A stretch of 64,000 bases of DNA from assembly GCF_016802725.1 (NCBI RefSeq), contig NC_052673.1, positions 11,543,037-11,607,036 on the forward strand, written 5' to 3'. The position numbers were made by a program, and so were the translations under genes. Source of the DNA: Solenopsis invicta. Lineage: Eukaryota > Arthropoda > Insecta > Hymenoptera > Formicidae. Of the stretch, positions 43,001-50,117 are shown one piece after another; position 1 is the stretch's first letter, and the number at the start of each line of letters is the position of its first letter. The notes beneath the pieces were generated by a model that saw nothing but the letters and a program-made list of their open reading frames with translations, was not told the DNA's origin and did no database searches.

Positions 43001-46000
43001 AGACAATATTATTATAATTTTCATGTTTGATGAATGACGCCAGATTTTGCGTAAAAATTTCGCAAGGGTCTCTTAACTTTAGCGCATAAGCCTCCGGTAC
43101 ATTTAAGCAGTTCGATATCTCTCGTCGGAGTAAGGAAGGTCAGTCTCGACATTTGCGAAGTTGGTACGCGACGGTAACTCAGCCCTCGTTACGGCTAACC
43201 CAGTCATTCAATTGAAAGAGAAACTGTGCATAACTCATCGTCTCTCGTATCTGTGTGCGTCCTCCAAGTGGCGAGGATCCACGCTCGACAATGGCGTTGC
43301 GAAAGAGCAATCGACCGGGATTTGCGGCGATTACTCGTGGAAACATCCGCTCGATCGTGGATCCTCGAGAAACTATTGTGGGTGACGGATCTGCATGTCG
43401 ATGAAGCTTTACTACTTCGTTAGATTAGATGTGCAAGCGCGAATGTCTGTGAGTGCTGTCGGGCCGTCCGCTGCCCATCGACGACCGCCCACACGCGTGT
43501 GTGCTAGAGAAATATTTTCCGATTTTATTGTATCCATAAGTGACACCGTACAAGAACGATCTTACACGGCCGTTTCGTCGATTAAGCTCTGTCACCTGCC
43601 TCGGCGCGCGGCGATCGTTGGAAGGATAGCCAAATCCTTTAGGACGTCTAAGATAGCAATTTTCGCGTTCTGTCTCGGGCAGTATTATATCTCGTTAAGT
43701 GGAATATATATGATAATAGCGTGATAAAGTTTAGACTCACTAATTTCGACGTGTATAATAAATTATTAATTATCAAATATATAACGCGCGAATAGGAAAG
43801 GAATTTAATTTAATTTTATATTTAAATTCTTTCTGATTGTACGTATTTCTTGAGGACTCTAGGACTACACACATAAAAGTCTCGACGAAAAATCGCTGAC
43901 ATTTTCGGGAATTTCTTCTAAAAATCCTCGCGAGTTTATCTAACAATAAGCATAGCTGGCTCTCTGGATTTCTACACGCATTTTTTATTGGAGTTAAATA
44001 TTGAATTAATATACAAATATACGCGTATATAACAAATATGTGTATAGTCCTAAAATACGAGTAAAATCATGTTAAACTCTGTTGAGCAGAACGTGAAAAG
44101 TAAACACATTTTTCTGTTACGTTTATAGAGACAATCCGAGTACATATTTTTTTTACTTCACGCATAAAAATCGTGAAATTATCATTTGAATACGTCAGCA
44201 TCGTCATTTTTTGCTTTATCGCGGCACGCAGTGACCATTTTTAATTTAATTGTTGTCGTGTATTTGCATTTACTAGCGTTAGATCATTTTACATTATCAA
44301 AAAATGGTAGCGCCCATTACCGCTCGTCACTCACGATTCCCCGATAAACCGTAAGATTTATCGATTCGTTGTGCGCCGCCTGGCAAAACACAAATTAACA
44401 ATCCTGTCGGCTTTTCTTGTTATCCCCCAGTGATTAAGGAAGCTTCACACACAAATCGTAATTAATTGCGAGTTTTTCCAAGGTAATTTATTCACGCCAT
44501 TCATCTACGCCATTATTACGCAGTGTATATCGGCAAATAAGTCTTTCTCACACCTAATTATACACAATAAAAAAATAAAATGTAAAAAAAGGTCCACTCT
44601 AAATTTTATGTTAAAATAACTCAAAAATTAAATTAAAATAAGTTATTAGTTATAATAAATACTAATAATTAGTTATTTTAATATGAAATTTATAGTAGAA
44701 TGGACCTTTTTTATATTTTATTTTCTATTGTGTATAGCTACATGTTAAAAAGCATTTCAACTGTAAAATTAGGTACATACAAATTTTACTTTCGGATAAA
44801 ATTGGAATTTCTTTTTTTTTTACATTGAAAAGAAAATTTTTTTAATCCGTAATAAAAAAATCGTACACAGTAAAAAAATAAAATGTCCCAAAAAGTCTAC
44901 TCTAAATTTTTACTTAAGTTATTTTAACTTAAGTTTTGAGTTATTTTAACATAAAATTTAAAGTGGATTTTCTGGGATATTTTATTTTTTTACTGTGTAA
45001 CAAAATAATAAAAAAAAAATTTGTACACAAAAATACGAAACAGAATTCAATAAATTTTATTATTGCAGTATTTAATGTAATGGATATAACAAAAAAATGT
45101 TGAAATAGCCATTTCGAAAACTTGAAATATTCAAGAATGATAAGTCGAAAACTCATCAAGTTTCTTATTTTGCATATATTCTCAATTGATACGTCAAATC
45201 ATATTCTTCATTTAAAATATTCACTATCAACAATGCCATTTTTATTTTCCTATTTATATTCTCAACGGCGAGACTGCGCTCAAATGAGATTCTGCATTTA
45301 GTTAAAATGAAACTTTGCATTTAATTAATAAATATCCTAGCTAAATAAAACGCGTAATCGATCAGCTTAACAATCGTATGAAAAAAATAAAAATTTCACG
45401 CATAATACCTACGTTATGTTTATTTACAAATTTACATGTTACAGAATAATTAAAAAAAATCAGACAACTAATTTTTTACCTAACTTTTAATTTAATAATT
45501 TCTTCCTCTGATTTCAATCAAATTCCAATAAATTTGATGCAGACTGCATTGAGAAAAAGAATTTGTTGAAAAACTAAAATATTTTGTCCGATACGTTAAA
45601 TTAAATATTGAGTTGATTAATTTTCGATTAAAAAATTTGAATGGTTTATTCTTGATAAAAAAAAATTTGACCTGAATAAACCATACTGTTTTACACAACT
45701 TTTTGTACAACTAAATAATTTGTGAATGATCGTATCACGCTAACCATTTTTATTTCCTCAACAAATTTTTTTTCTCAACGTAGCGATTGCTTACTTTCTT
45801 ATTTTACTTTCCAATAGTTAAAGATACGATTTAGACGATTCAACGTGTACTTTTTGAAATGCATATATTTTGTATATATAAAATAGTAGGATCGGTAAAT
45901 AAGTTATAACCTTTTAATAAAAGAGGTTGTCCACATGAGAGAATATTAAATGATAGGTAAATCTACACGAGCATTTTTAATATTACCGACTGCGTCCCCC

Positions 46001-48948
46001 GCTCGACATTTCATATTATTTATTATAGAAAGTCATCATCTTTAAGTTAACATCGCGCTTCTATTTTTCATCCTGTTTATTGCTTTACTCGTGACCGAGT
46101 TTGATGTACGTCCGTTATATGTACGATCCAACATGATTATCACTTATGACTAGCCGCTAGTGCATTTAATACTAAGTAGGCAATTTTTAGCGTTAAGGTT
46201 CTTAGCGTTCAGAAAATTCATGTTCGCGAGTAATGTTCGCTCAGCTAATTGATGGTGCAAAGGCGTCATCGTCTTGTTACGATGTATATTTTAAATCTAA
46301 AATATCTTTAGCTAGTTATTTTTTTCTTGAATCGTAAACTTTATTTCGTATTTCAGAATTACAAAAAAAATTTAATTTGAAGCCCAATTAGACCAAGACA
46401 ATTTAATTATCAGTACTGATTATATTTTGCATGTTAGTGTTGCGCTTCATAAATAATTAATACGATGACGAAATGCACGCGATCAAATCTGAGCAGAGAT
46501 TCACTCTGAGCGTATGAATCTTCATGTGCCATTAAGTATCGTTAAGCACCGCGAGGTATTCGCGCATCCTCGTGCGCGTTTTGAATCTCTGAGTTGCTGT
46601 AAACTGTTTTTTCTTTTTCGTCTAAATAAATAGTAATGCGAAAACGTCATAACGATCTTCTCATTTCCATTACTCCGGTTACTAACTGCGTTACAGCTGA
46701 ACCCGGAGGAGCCCTTCTCCGAGTCCGAGGCGAGTTGCCGCAAGCTGACGCACAACTAGTGATAATTAATCAAAGATATCCACGGAAAAATATTGTAAGC
46801 GCTAATTTTTTAGAGAAGTACGAAGTTTACAAGAAATTATATAAAGTGAAAAATTTCGAACGTAATAGATCGCATAAAAATATAGAAGAAAATGCAGAAA
46901 AACGTTTCATAAAAACGTTGCAAAAGGATTGCGCAAGTTGCATTTACATATTTTTTTGAAAAGCAATGTTTTCTTTATATCAATCAATTTGTCTCATTAT
47001 TATGCGCATAAAAAACATTAAAAGTACAATTCCAAAAAAAAACACAAGTTTACGTGTGTAAAAATATTTTATTTATTGTAACATGCACAGTTTATTTTAT
47101 TGAGATATAGCATTATAAAATATACAATGCTTTATATTACCGTAAATTATTATAATCTTTTGATAACTTTACTTTAGTACTCTTCTGTGCAGATTTATTA
47201 CAGGAATCATAGTACGTAAAAAAATCATACAATTCCATTATGTATAAAAAAATAGTGATAACCTTCATAGCCTTAAAAAAGCTAGTTTTTTACAAAATTG
47301 CTTTTATCTTTCTTACAATTTTTATCTGAAACATTTTTCCGTTCCAATCTTATCTTCTACATATTTTTTAAGATATTCGGTCTATTACGTTTAAAATTTT
47401 TCATCTTGTACAATTGTTACATTTAATAAAATAATTATTGATATCAAGCAACGCGGTAGCAACTGTAATACTAAGTATTAGATAATATTTTATAATATAA
47501 TTCATTGTCTTTATAATAATAATTTGACATTTTAATATAAAAATCAATATTTTTTAAGTATTACTTGATTTTATTTACGTTTAATATTAAAATATCTAAG
47601 CCTGTCTGACAAGTATGGCGCTTGAAATATTTTTCTTCTGTGGGATTCCTCTAGTATCATTAATGCACGCGAAATCAGCGCTGCACAATCTAACGAATCA
47701 AACATTTATCAAGCCACAAAAGCCATCGATGCACAAACGAATGGTGGTTGGTCAGCGTGATTCACTCGTTGGATCATTTGCACCGGAGTTTTTGGTGAGT
47801 GGGACGAATATTTTAAAAAGAGCTTTTACAATAGCCTCAAAAGGAATCCACGTCAAAAGTGCAAATGTGCAGCTTTAACAAGAACAAGGAATTAAATAAC
47901 GTAATTATGTAAGAAATCGATATGTTCTAAAAAACTTTGAAGCTTTCGAGAAAAACTTATTCAACGAAAATGTATCAATTATAAATATCTTATGATTAAA
48001 CACTTTCAGCACTTGAAAATATTCGAGAGCTTATTGTGTAGCAAGATAATATTTTAAATTTAATATGTGTATATAATTTTGATGAATCGTGGATAGATTC
48101 TTGAGGCTCTATAAGAATTAAATATAAATGCATTTTAACAGATATTGATCGTTTTTAGAGCCTGTCACTATCGCGGTTTGGGCTGCGCCATTCAAAATGG
48201 TCACTCTTGCGTGCAGAGTCGGATCTTTGTCGTCGGAAACCAGATGCCACTGGATCCACGCCCCAAAAGTTCATGTGCATCAGAACTCCAGCAGGCAGCT
48301 TTCAAAAAAAGCGAGGTAACACCTCTCGCCATATGCGTTTTCCTTTTATACTATGTGATCCACTACGGAACACACCTCTCTAATGTTATAATGCAGGCAC
48401 AGCGTGCAAATGGATTATGCCACGGGTATATGCAAGCTGATCTTCAAACCGGATCATTCCGATTTAGGACAGTGGACCTGTAAATTTACCATCAACAATG
48501 ACAACGCCGATATTGAAGTAGGAAGCGCCACGCTCGTTCTGCTGAACACTTTAGCAGGTCTTTGTTAGCATTTTAATATATCTTAGATTTTGCTTGCAAA
48601 GATAAATTTTTTACACGCCTGGTATTGCGCACAGATGACAAATTAGGATGGATCGTGGGGACTCTAACGGCCGTGATCCTGTTCCTAATGATAATAGTCG
48701 TGGTGCTGGTGGTGTGCAAGGCGCACATCTTTATCCGTAAGACACCCGAGGTTTTGGAAACCTTACCTGCCGGCAAAAGGAAGCAGAATGTGCGATCATG
48801 CGGCGAGAATCAGGGGAAGATCAATTTTCAATTCGTTGAAGACAACGGCCACACCTCGAGCCTCGAGAGCGTACTGCCTAACAGAAGTCCACGTGTAGAG
48901 AAGACTCATGGAATACCATCCAAAATATACGAGAATGTTGGATTATAA
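18651..48948 (+). CDS. Six-module Ig-like single-pass membrane receptor, ten exons
   Basis: Ten exons with consensus splice sites join in frame to 2,430 coding bases, giving 809 residues. Exons: 18651-18699, 34658-34960, 35852-36079, 37409-37717, 38416-38715, 39928-40233, 40890-41192, 48159-48315, 48397-48557, 48635-48948. All internal boundaries are phase 1 except exon 8 to 9 (phase 2). Residues 1-16 form a signal peptide, six Ig-like modules cover about 60-705, a transmembrane helix about 711-734, then a 75-residue tail. Most modules show C-x8-C-x-W, then D/E-C-S-I/V/L and G-x-W-T/S-C, so four cysteines instead of two, plus many Asn-X-Ser/Thr sites. A similar four-cysteine layout is known in the first domain of insect Fasciclin 3. 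I infer a cell-surface adhesion or recognition role; the ligand is unknown. The start has the insect-like context CAAAATG. The exact ortholog was not recognised. Confidence 0.85.
20702..20929. repeat. Foldback element, arms about 98 bp
   Basis: Left arm 20,702-20,800 and right arm 20,832-20,929 are near-perfect reverse complements. They share ATCAACAAT, TTGTTTCATATATAAGCAAG and AATTTATAA blocks around a 31-base loop. There is no open frame. The right edge abuts a dispersed repeat that recurs inverted at about 24,187-24,264, so the element may be part of a larger foldback unit. Confidence 0.75.
20929..20998 (+). repeat. Dispersed repeat copy 1 (inverted mate at 24,187-24,264)
   Basis: This segment contains TTTAAATAAAGATTTATTTC with flanking TTTTATTTCG. 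It matches the reverse complement of 24,187-24,264 with few differences. The two copies lie 3.2 kb apart in opposite orientation in the same intron. Confidence 0.6.
21682..21820. mobile_element. 139-bp MITE, nearly a perfect palindrome
   Basis: The ends are ACCCTTAAG and its inverted counterpart TTAAGGGT, and the arms (about 60-65 bp) share TGTTTCAATAAACTGATTAC in inverted orientation. There is no coding capacity. The structure fits a foldback MITE. A clean target-site duplication is not obvious. Confidence 0.7.
22838..23095 (+). repeat. Dispersed repeat family, copy A
   Basis: This copy begins GGAAAGAACAATTTTACTAT and contains AAGCATGATGA and GGCTCAACATAATTATTT. These blocks recur in the same order at about 40,267-40,495, with partial relatives near 39,712 and 40,506. 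There is no open reading frame, so it is probably a non-autonomous transposon relic. Confidence 0.6.
24187..24264 (-). repeat. Dispersed repeat copy 2 (inverted mate of 20,929-20,998)
   Basis: This is the reverse-complement match of 20,929-20,998, with GAAATAAATCTTTATTTAAA as its core. Confidence 0.6.
24600..25140. other. CpG-rich patch in intron 1
   Basis: This is a GC-rich segment with long frames open on both strands (24,452-25,135 plus; 24,926-25,189 minus). Their Arg/Pro/Ser-rich translations match no domain. It is more likely regulatory or an untranslated exon than coding, but there is no direct evidence for either. Confidence 0.35.
25267..25489. mobile_element. 223-bp foldback MITE with CACTGAGAAAAAAA ends
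   Basis: Left arm about 25,267-25,345 (CACTGAGAAAAAAAATTGGT, CTAAAATATTTAGTCCGATA) is the reverse complement of right arm about 25,410-25,489. A second member of the same family is at 45,547-45,780 with matching end sequences, which shows this is a multi-copy family. Confidence 0.78.
26460..26500 (-). other. Possible 41-bp antisense exon inside intron 1
   Basis: Read on the minus strand, TTTGTGTGTTGCAG precedes a 41-base GC-rich segment that is followed at once by GTGAGTGAG, so it has both a good acceptor and a good donor. The surrounding DNA is AT-rich. The segment contains no start codon and has stops in some frames. It could be a small internal exon of an antisense long non-coding RNA or a nested gene starting in the CpG-rich region at 26.9-28.4 kb. 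Confidence 0.35.
26900..28400 (-). promoter_or_regulatory. CpG-rich region, candidate antisense promoter or leader
   Basis: About 1.5 kb is CpG-rich. Consensus donors are visible on the minus strand near 27,067 (TTTTC|GTGAGTAAC), 27,734 (CCGCAG|GTAGCT) and 27,975 (AAAC|GTAAGTCG). Plus-strand frames of 164-174 residues here look composition-driven and include CA-microsatellite coding. The donors plus the small exon downstream at 26,460-26,500 suggest a minus-strand transcript. This is inference. Confidence 0.3.
29724..30030. repeat. Foldback element with AGCAAACAAAAAT ends
   Basis: The left end CCCAGCAAACAAAAATAAAT is mirrored by the right end CATTTTTTGTTTGTTAAG. The interior is rich in repeated AATTTGAA/TTCAAAT words. 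There is no coding capacity. Confidence 0.5.
31081..31140. repeat. Perfect 30-bp tandem duplication
   Basis: The unit starting TCTTCAGATAATTATTACAC occurs twice without a mismatch, 31,081-31,110 and 31,111-31,140. It lies in intron 1 and has no evident function. Confidence 0.9.
32640..33110. other. GC-moderate insert ending in an A-rich tail, unassigned
   Basis: This segment of mixed composition ends with AAAATAAATAAAATTTGAAA, reminiscent of a retroposed sequence. The 76-residue frame at 32,877-33,107 and the minus-strand frames match nothing recognised. It could be a truncated retroposon. Confidence 0.3.
34658..34960 (+). CDS. Exon 2: N-terminal Ser/Thr/Glu linker and first half of Ig module 1
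   Basis: The acceptor follows TTTTTTTCTCGATTTAG and the donor is GTAAGC, phase 1 on both sides. It encodes an acidic Ser/Thr-rich stretch of about 40 residues, then the first half of module 1 with its first cysteine pair (C-x8-C-Q-W-S-W, residues about 83-96). It ends in a Pro/Ser-rich loop that continues in exon 3. Confidence 0.8.
35852..36079 (+). CDS. Exon 3: second half of Ig module 1
   Basis: The acceptor is ...GATTTCAG and the donor follows CACG, phase 1 on both sides. It starts with a Thr/Pro-rich stretch (TTTTPTTHPLP) inserted in the middle of the module, then FPAFGNNSNDCSVRF and GYWTCAAR, which supply the second cysteine pair. Modules 2-5 have no intron or Thr-rich insert at this point. 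Confidence 0.8.
36205..36370. repeat. AT-rich foldback element in intron 3
   Basis: The words AAATATATTTATTTTAATA (near 36,226) and AAAATAAATATATTTA (near 36,336) are inverted relative to each other, with weaker pairing of the flanks around a TTAGTTAGTATAAATTAATT centre. There is no coding capacity. Confidence 0.45.
36984..37030. repeat. (TA)n microsatellite
   Basis: This is an uninterrupted TA dinucleotide tract of about 47 bases in the intron before module 2. Confidence 0.95.
37409..37717 (+). CDS. Exon 4: Ig module 2
   Basis: One complete module lies in a 309-base exon with phase 1 on both sides (acceptor CACGTTTCAG, donor GTATCT). Key features are C-x8-C-Q-W-S-W, FPAFGNDSTECSIKF and EGYWTCGAR. 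It has sequons NQS, NDS and NSS. Its core is the closest to module 1. Confidence 0.87.
38416..38715 (+). CDS. Exon 5: Ig module 3
   Basis: One complete module lies in a 300-base exon, phase 1 on both sides (acceptor CCTTTTATAG, donor GTACGC). It shows C-x8-C-E-W-S-W, HDCSVRFKN and EGLWTCGVR, and an NSS sequon. Confidence 0.87.
39524..39547. repeat. (CA)n microsatellite
   Basis: This is a CA dinucleotide tract of about 12 units in the intron before module 4, followed by an imperfect CATACACATA extension. Confidence 0.9.
39928..40233 (+). CDS. Exon 6: Ig module 4
   Basis: One complete module lies in a 306-base exon, phase 1 on both sides (acceptor CGATTCCAG, donor GTAGAG). It shows C-x8-C-V-W-M-W, RDCSLHL and GHWSCQV. 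The usual Thr-Cys-Gly is replaced by Ser-Cys-Gln, so this is one of the more diverged copies. Confidence 0.86.
40267..40495 (+). repeat. Dispersed repeat family, copy B
   Basis: This copy shares GGAAAGAACAATTTTACTAT, AAGCATGATGA and TTCAACATAATTATTT with 22,838-23,095 in the same order. It begins about 35 bases after the end of exon 6. A partial third copy (AAAGAACAGTTTTGTTAAAG) follows at about 40,506. Confidence 0.6.
40890..41192 (+). CDS. Exon 7: Ig module 5
   Basis: One complete module lies in a 303-base exon, phase 1 on both sides (acceptor TTCTTTTCAG, donor GTATCA). It shows C-x8-C-R-W-S-L, RDCSVRLSH and EGLWTCGAK, with NTT and NYT sequons. Reading through the donor adds only a few residues before TAA at 41,207. 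Confidence 0.87.
44561..44734. mobile_element. 174-bp TA-flanked foldback MITE
   Basis: The ends TACACAATAAAAAAATAAAA and TATTTTATTTTCTATTGTGTA are inverted copies, and the arms share GGTCCA...TGGACC and TTATTTTAA blocks. The TA at each edge is compatible with a Tc1/mariner-type TA target duplication. A sister copy is at 44,864-44,999. Confidence 0.75.
44864..44999. mobile_element. 136-bp foldback MITE, sister of 44,561-44,734
   Basis: The ends TACACAGTAAAAAAATAAAA and TTTTATTTTTTTACTGTGTA are near-perfect inverted repeats flanked by TA. The arms continue with TCTACTCTAAATTT / AAATTTAAAGTGGA pairing. It lies only 130 bases from the sister element. Confidence 0.78.
45547..45780. mobile_element. 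Foldback MITE, second member of the CACTGAGAAAAA family
   Basis: The left end CATTGAGAAAAAGAATTTGT and the inverted right end AAATTTTTTTTCTCAACG match the element at 25,267-25,489, including GAAAAACTAAAATATTTTGT and GTCCGATACG. The right arm has diverged more and the centre differs, so this looks like an older copy. Confidence 0.65.
48159..48315 (+). CDS. Exon 8: first half of Ig module 6
   Basis: The acceptor is GTTTTTAG with a second AG directly after it. Using the first AG keeps the phase-1 frame from exon 7. The exon encodes the first cysteine pair of module 6, spaced C-x10-C-H-W instead of C-x8-C. The donor is AG|GTAACA at 48,316, phase 2, unlike every other intron of the gene. Confidence 0.78.
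48397..48557 (+). CDS. Exon 9: second half of Ig module 6
   Basis: The acceptor TTATAATGCAG ends an 81-base intron. The exon encodes GICKLIF and LGQWTCKF, the second cysteine pair, without the Asp/Glu-Cys-Ser of the other modules. It ends phase 1 at a GTCTTT donor. This is the membrane-proximal module. Confidence 0.8.
48635..48948 (+). CDS. Exon 10: transmembrane helix and cytoplasmic tail
   Basis: The acceptor is ATTGCGCACAG, phase 1. After a short DDKLG stalk there is a strongly hydrophobic helix (IVGTLTAVILFLMIIVVVLV), then a basic stop-transfer region with KAHIFIRK. The 75-residue tail contains a Ser-rich region and ends KIYENVGL before TAA. Tyr-x-Asn fits the SH2 Grb2-type motif, and the final Val-x-Leu could be a class II PDZ ligand. 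Both readings are inference from motifs. Confidence 0.85.
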
Positions 48949-48977
48949 TATGTAATTATCAACGTTTAAATTAGAGA

Positions 48978-48983
48978 AATAAA
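48978..48983 (+). promoter_or_regulatory. Poly(A) signal of the Ig-receptor gene
   Basis: A canonical AATAAA lies 29 bases after the stop codon of exon 10. It gives a very short 3' untranslated region. Later AATAAA copies also exist in this AT-rich flank. Confidence 0.55.
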
Positions 48984-49759
48984 AAGACTACATTTTATAA
49001 AAATTACAGACATATGTTGACATTTTATACATGTGAAGAACCTCTTCAGCAATTTTAATAAATTTGTATAAATTATAATTTTACAATATAATGTATATAT
49101 AATTGTCACAAAAAAATTATGTATTCTTGCAGTCTTAATTTTATTATATTATTACCAAATACGAAAAATTACATAAAAACGATAAAACAAATGAGGCCAT
49201 AAAACATCTTAAAAACAGATGTATATTCTTAAAAAAGATTATAATAAATGTAAAGTCAATACTCGCATCTAATTGCTATAAATTAGTAAAAAAATGCGTA
49301 ATCTGATTTAAAATTGTTATCATTAATACTATATATTATAAAATTTTACAACAAAATTTTTAATTCTGAATTCTGCATTTTATTAATAAGATGACTAGAG
49401 TTTTTGTAACAAAAAACTAAGAAGAAAAATTATAAAGGTTTATAGAATATTAAAATAAAATGGAATATTACGTAGATGATATAAATATAAATAATGATGC
49501 TTGAAATATGAGAATAATTATTTTCCATTTATTTCATCGAAGTATGATCATTTTTATAAATATTTATCGAAAAAGTAAAAATGCATATTTATTTAGAAGT
49601 TGCATTTTGTTGCTTCATCATGTAGGATTTATCAAATATTTATTTTTATTGCGCGACAAACAAAGATCAATATTGAATTATTGAAAAATAGCGCGTGCTT
49701 GCATATAATGTGCACGCATGCATACGAATAAATGAATTTAAAATCATTTCTGTCTGTAA

Positions 49760-49765
49760 TTTATT
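49760..49765 (-). promoter_or_regulatory. Candidate poly(A) signal of COMMD10
   Basis: AATAAA on the minus strand, about 150 bases after the COMMD10 stop codon. The flank is AT-rich, so chance occurrence is possible. Confidence 0.4.
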
Positions 49766-49916
49766 TAAAAAAATATATATTATATAATATAATATTGGAA
49801 AATAACTAATACGCTAGTAGTGTTTCAGTAAACGTGTAAAAAAAGTTTTTGAAAACATATTTTTACACCAATATAAAACCTATTCTTTTTTAATTGAACT
49901 AGTTACATTAACCCTA

Positions 49917-50117
49917 TTATTTAAGAGAATCTAATTGAGTTTGAATTTTCTCTAAATTATAATAAAGCTCAGTCAATTGTTTTTTATCGAACTCCACTGT
50001 TAACGTAGATGTCTTATCACCAGTCAGACCAAGTTGGAGCAATGCTACAGGTCGTGCATCTTTAGAAATTGTAGAAGACGATGATTGCACATTTAGGCAC
50101 CAGTTGATATCTTTCAC
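49917..50117 (-). CDS. COMMD10: COMMD10 exon 3 (COMM domain)
   Basis: The acceptor is a T-rich tract followed by ACAG. The exon starts VKDINW and encodes the complete COMM domain to the TAA stop. The conserved Trp and the leucine-rich C-terminal helix are both present. Confidence 0.93.
   Translation of the reverse strand: MKDINWCLNVQSSSSTISKDARPVALLQLGLTGDKTSTLTVEFDKKQLTELYYNLEKIQTQLDSLK

Larger units (their letters stand above)
41193..48158 (+). other. Intron 7 of the Ig-receptor gene (7 kb)
   Basis: No further Ig module was found here: the Trp-Thr/Ser-Cys signature does not recur between 41,120 and 48,470. The intron contains GC-richer stretches at about 41.2-41.5 and 42.6-43.7 kb, three MITEs at 44.5-45.8 kb, and three candidate alternative exons starting at 42,708, 46,697 and 47,655 (see findings). 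The imperfect repeat of TTTTTAATTTACAGT near 41,509 and 41,585 is a local duplication. Confidence 0.65.
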
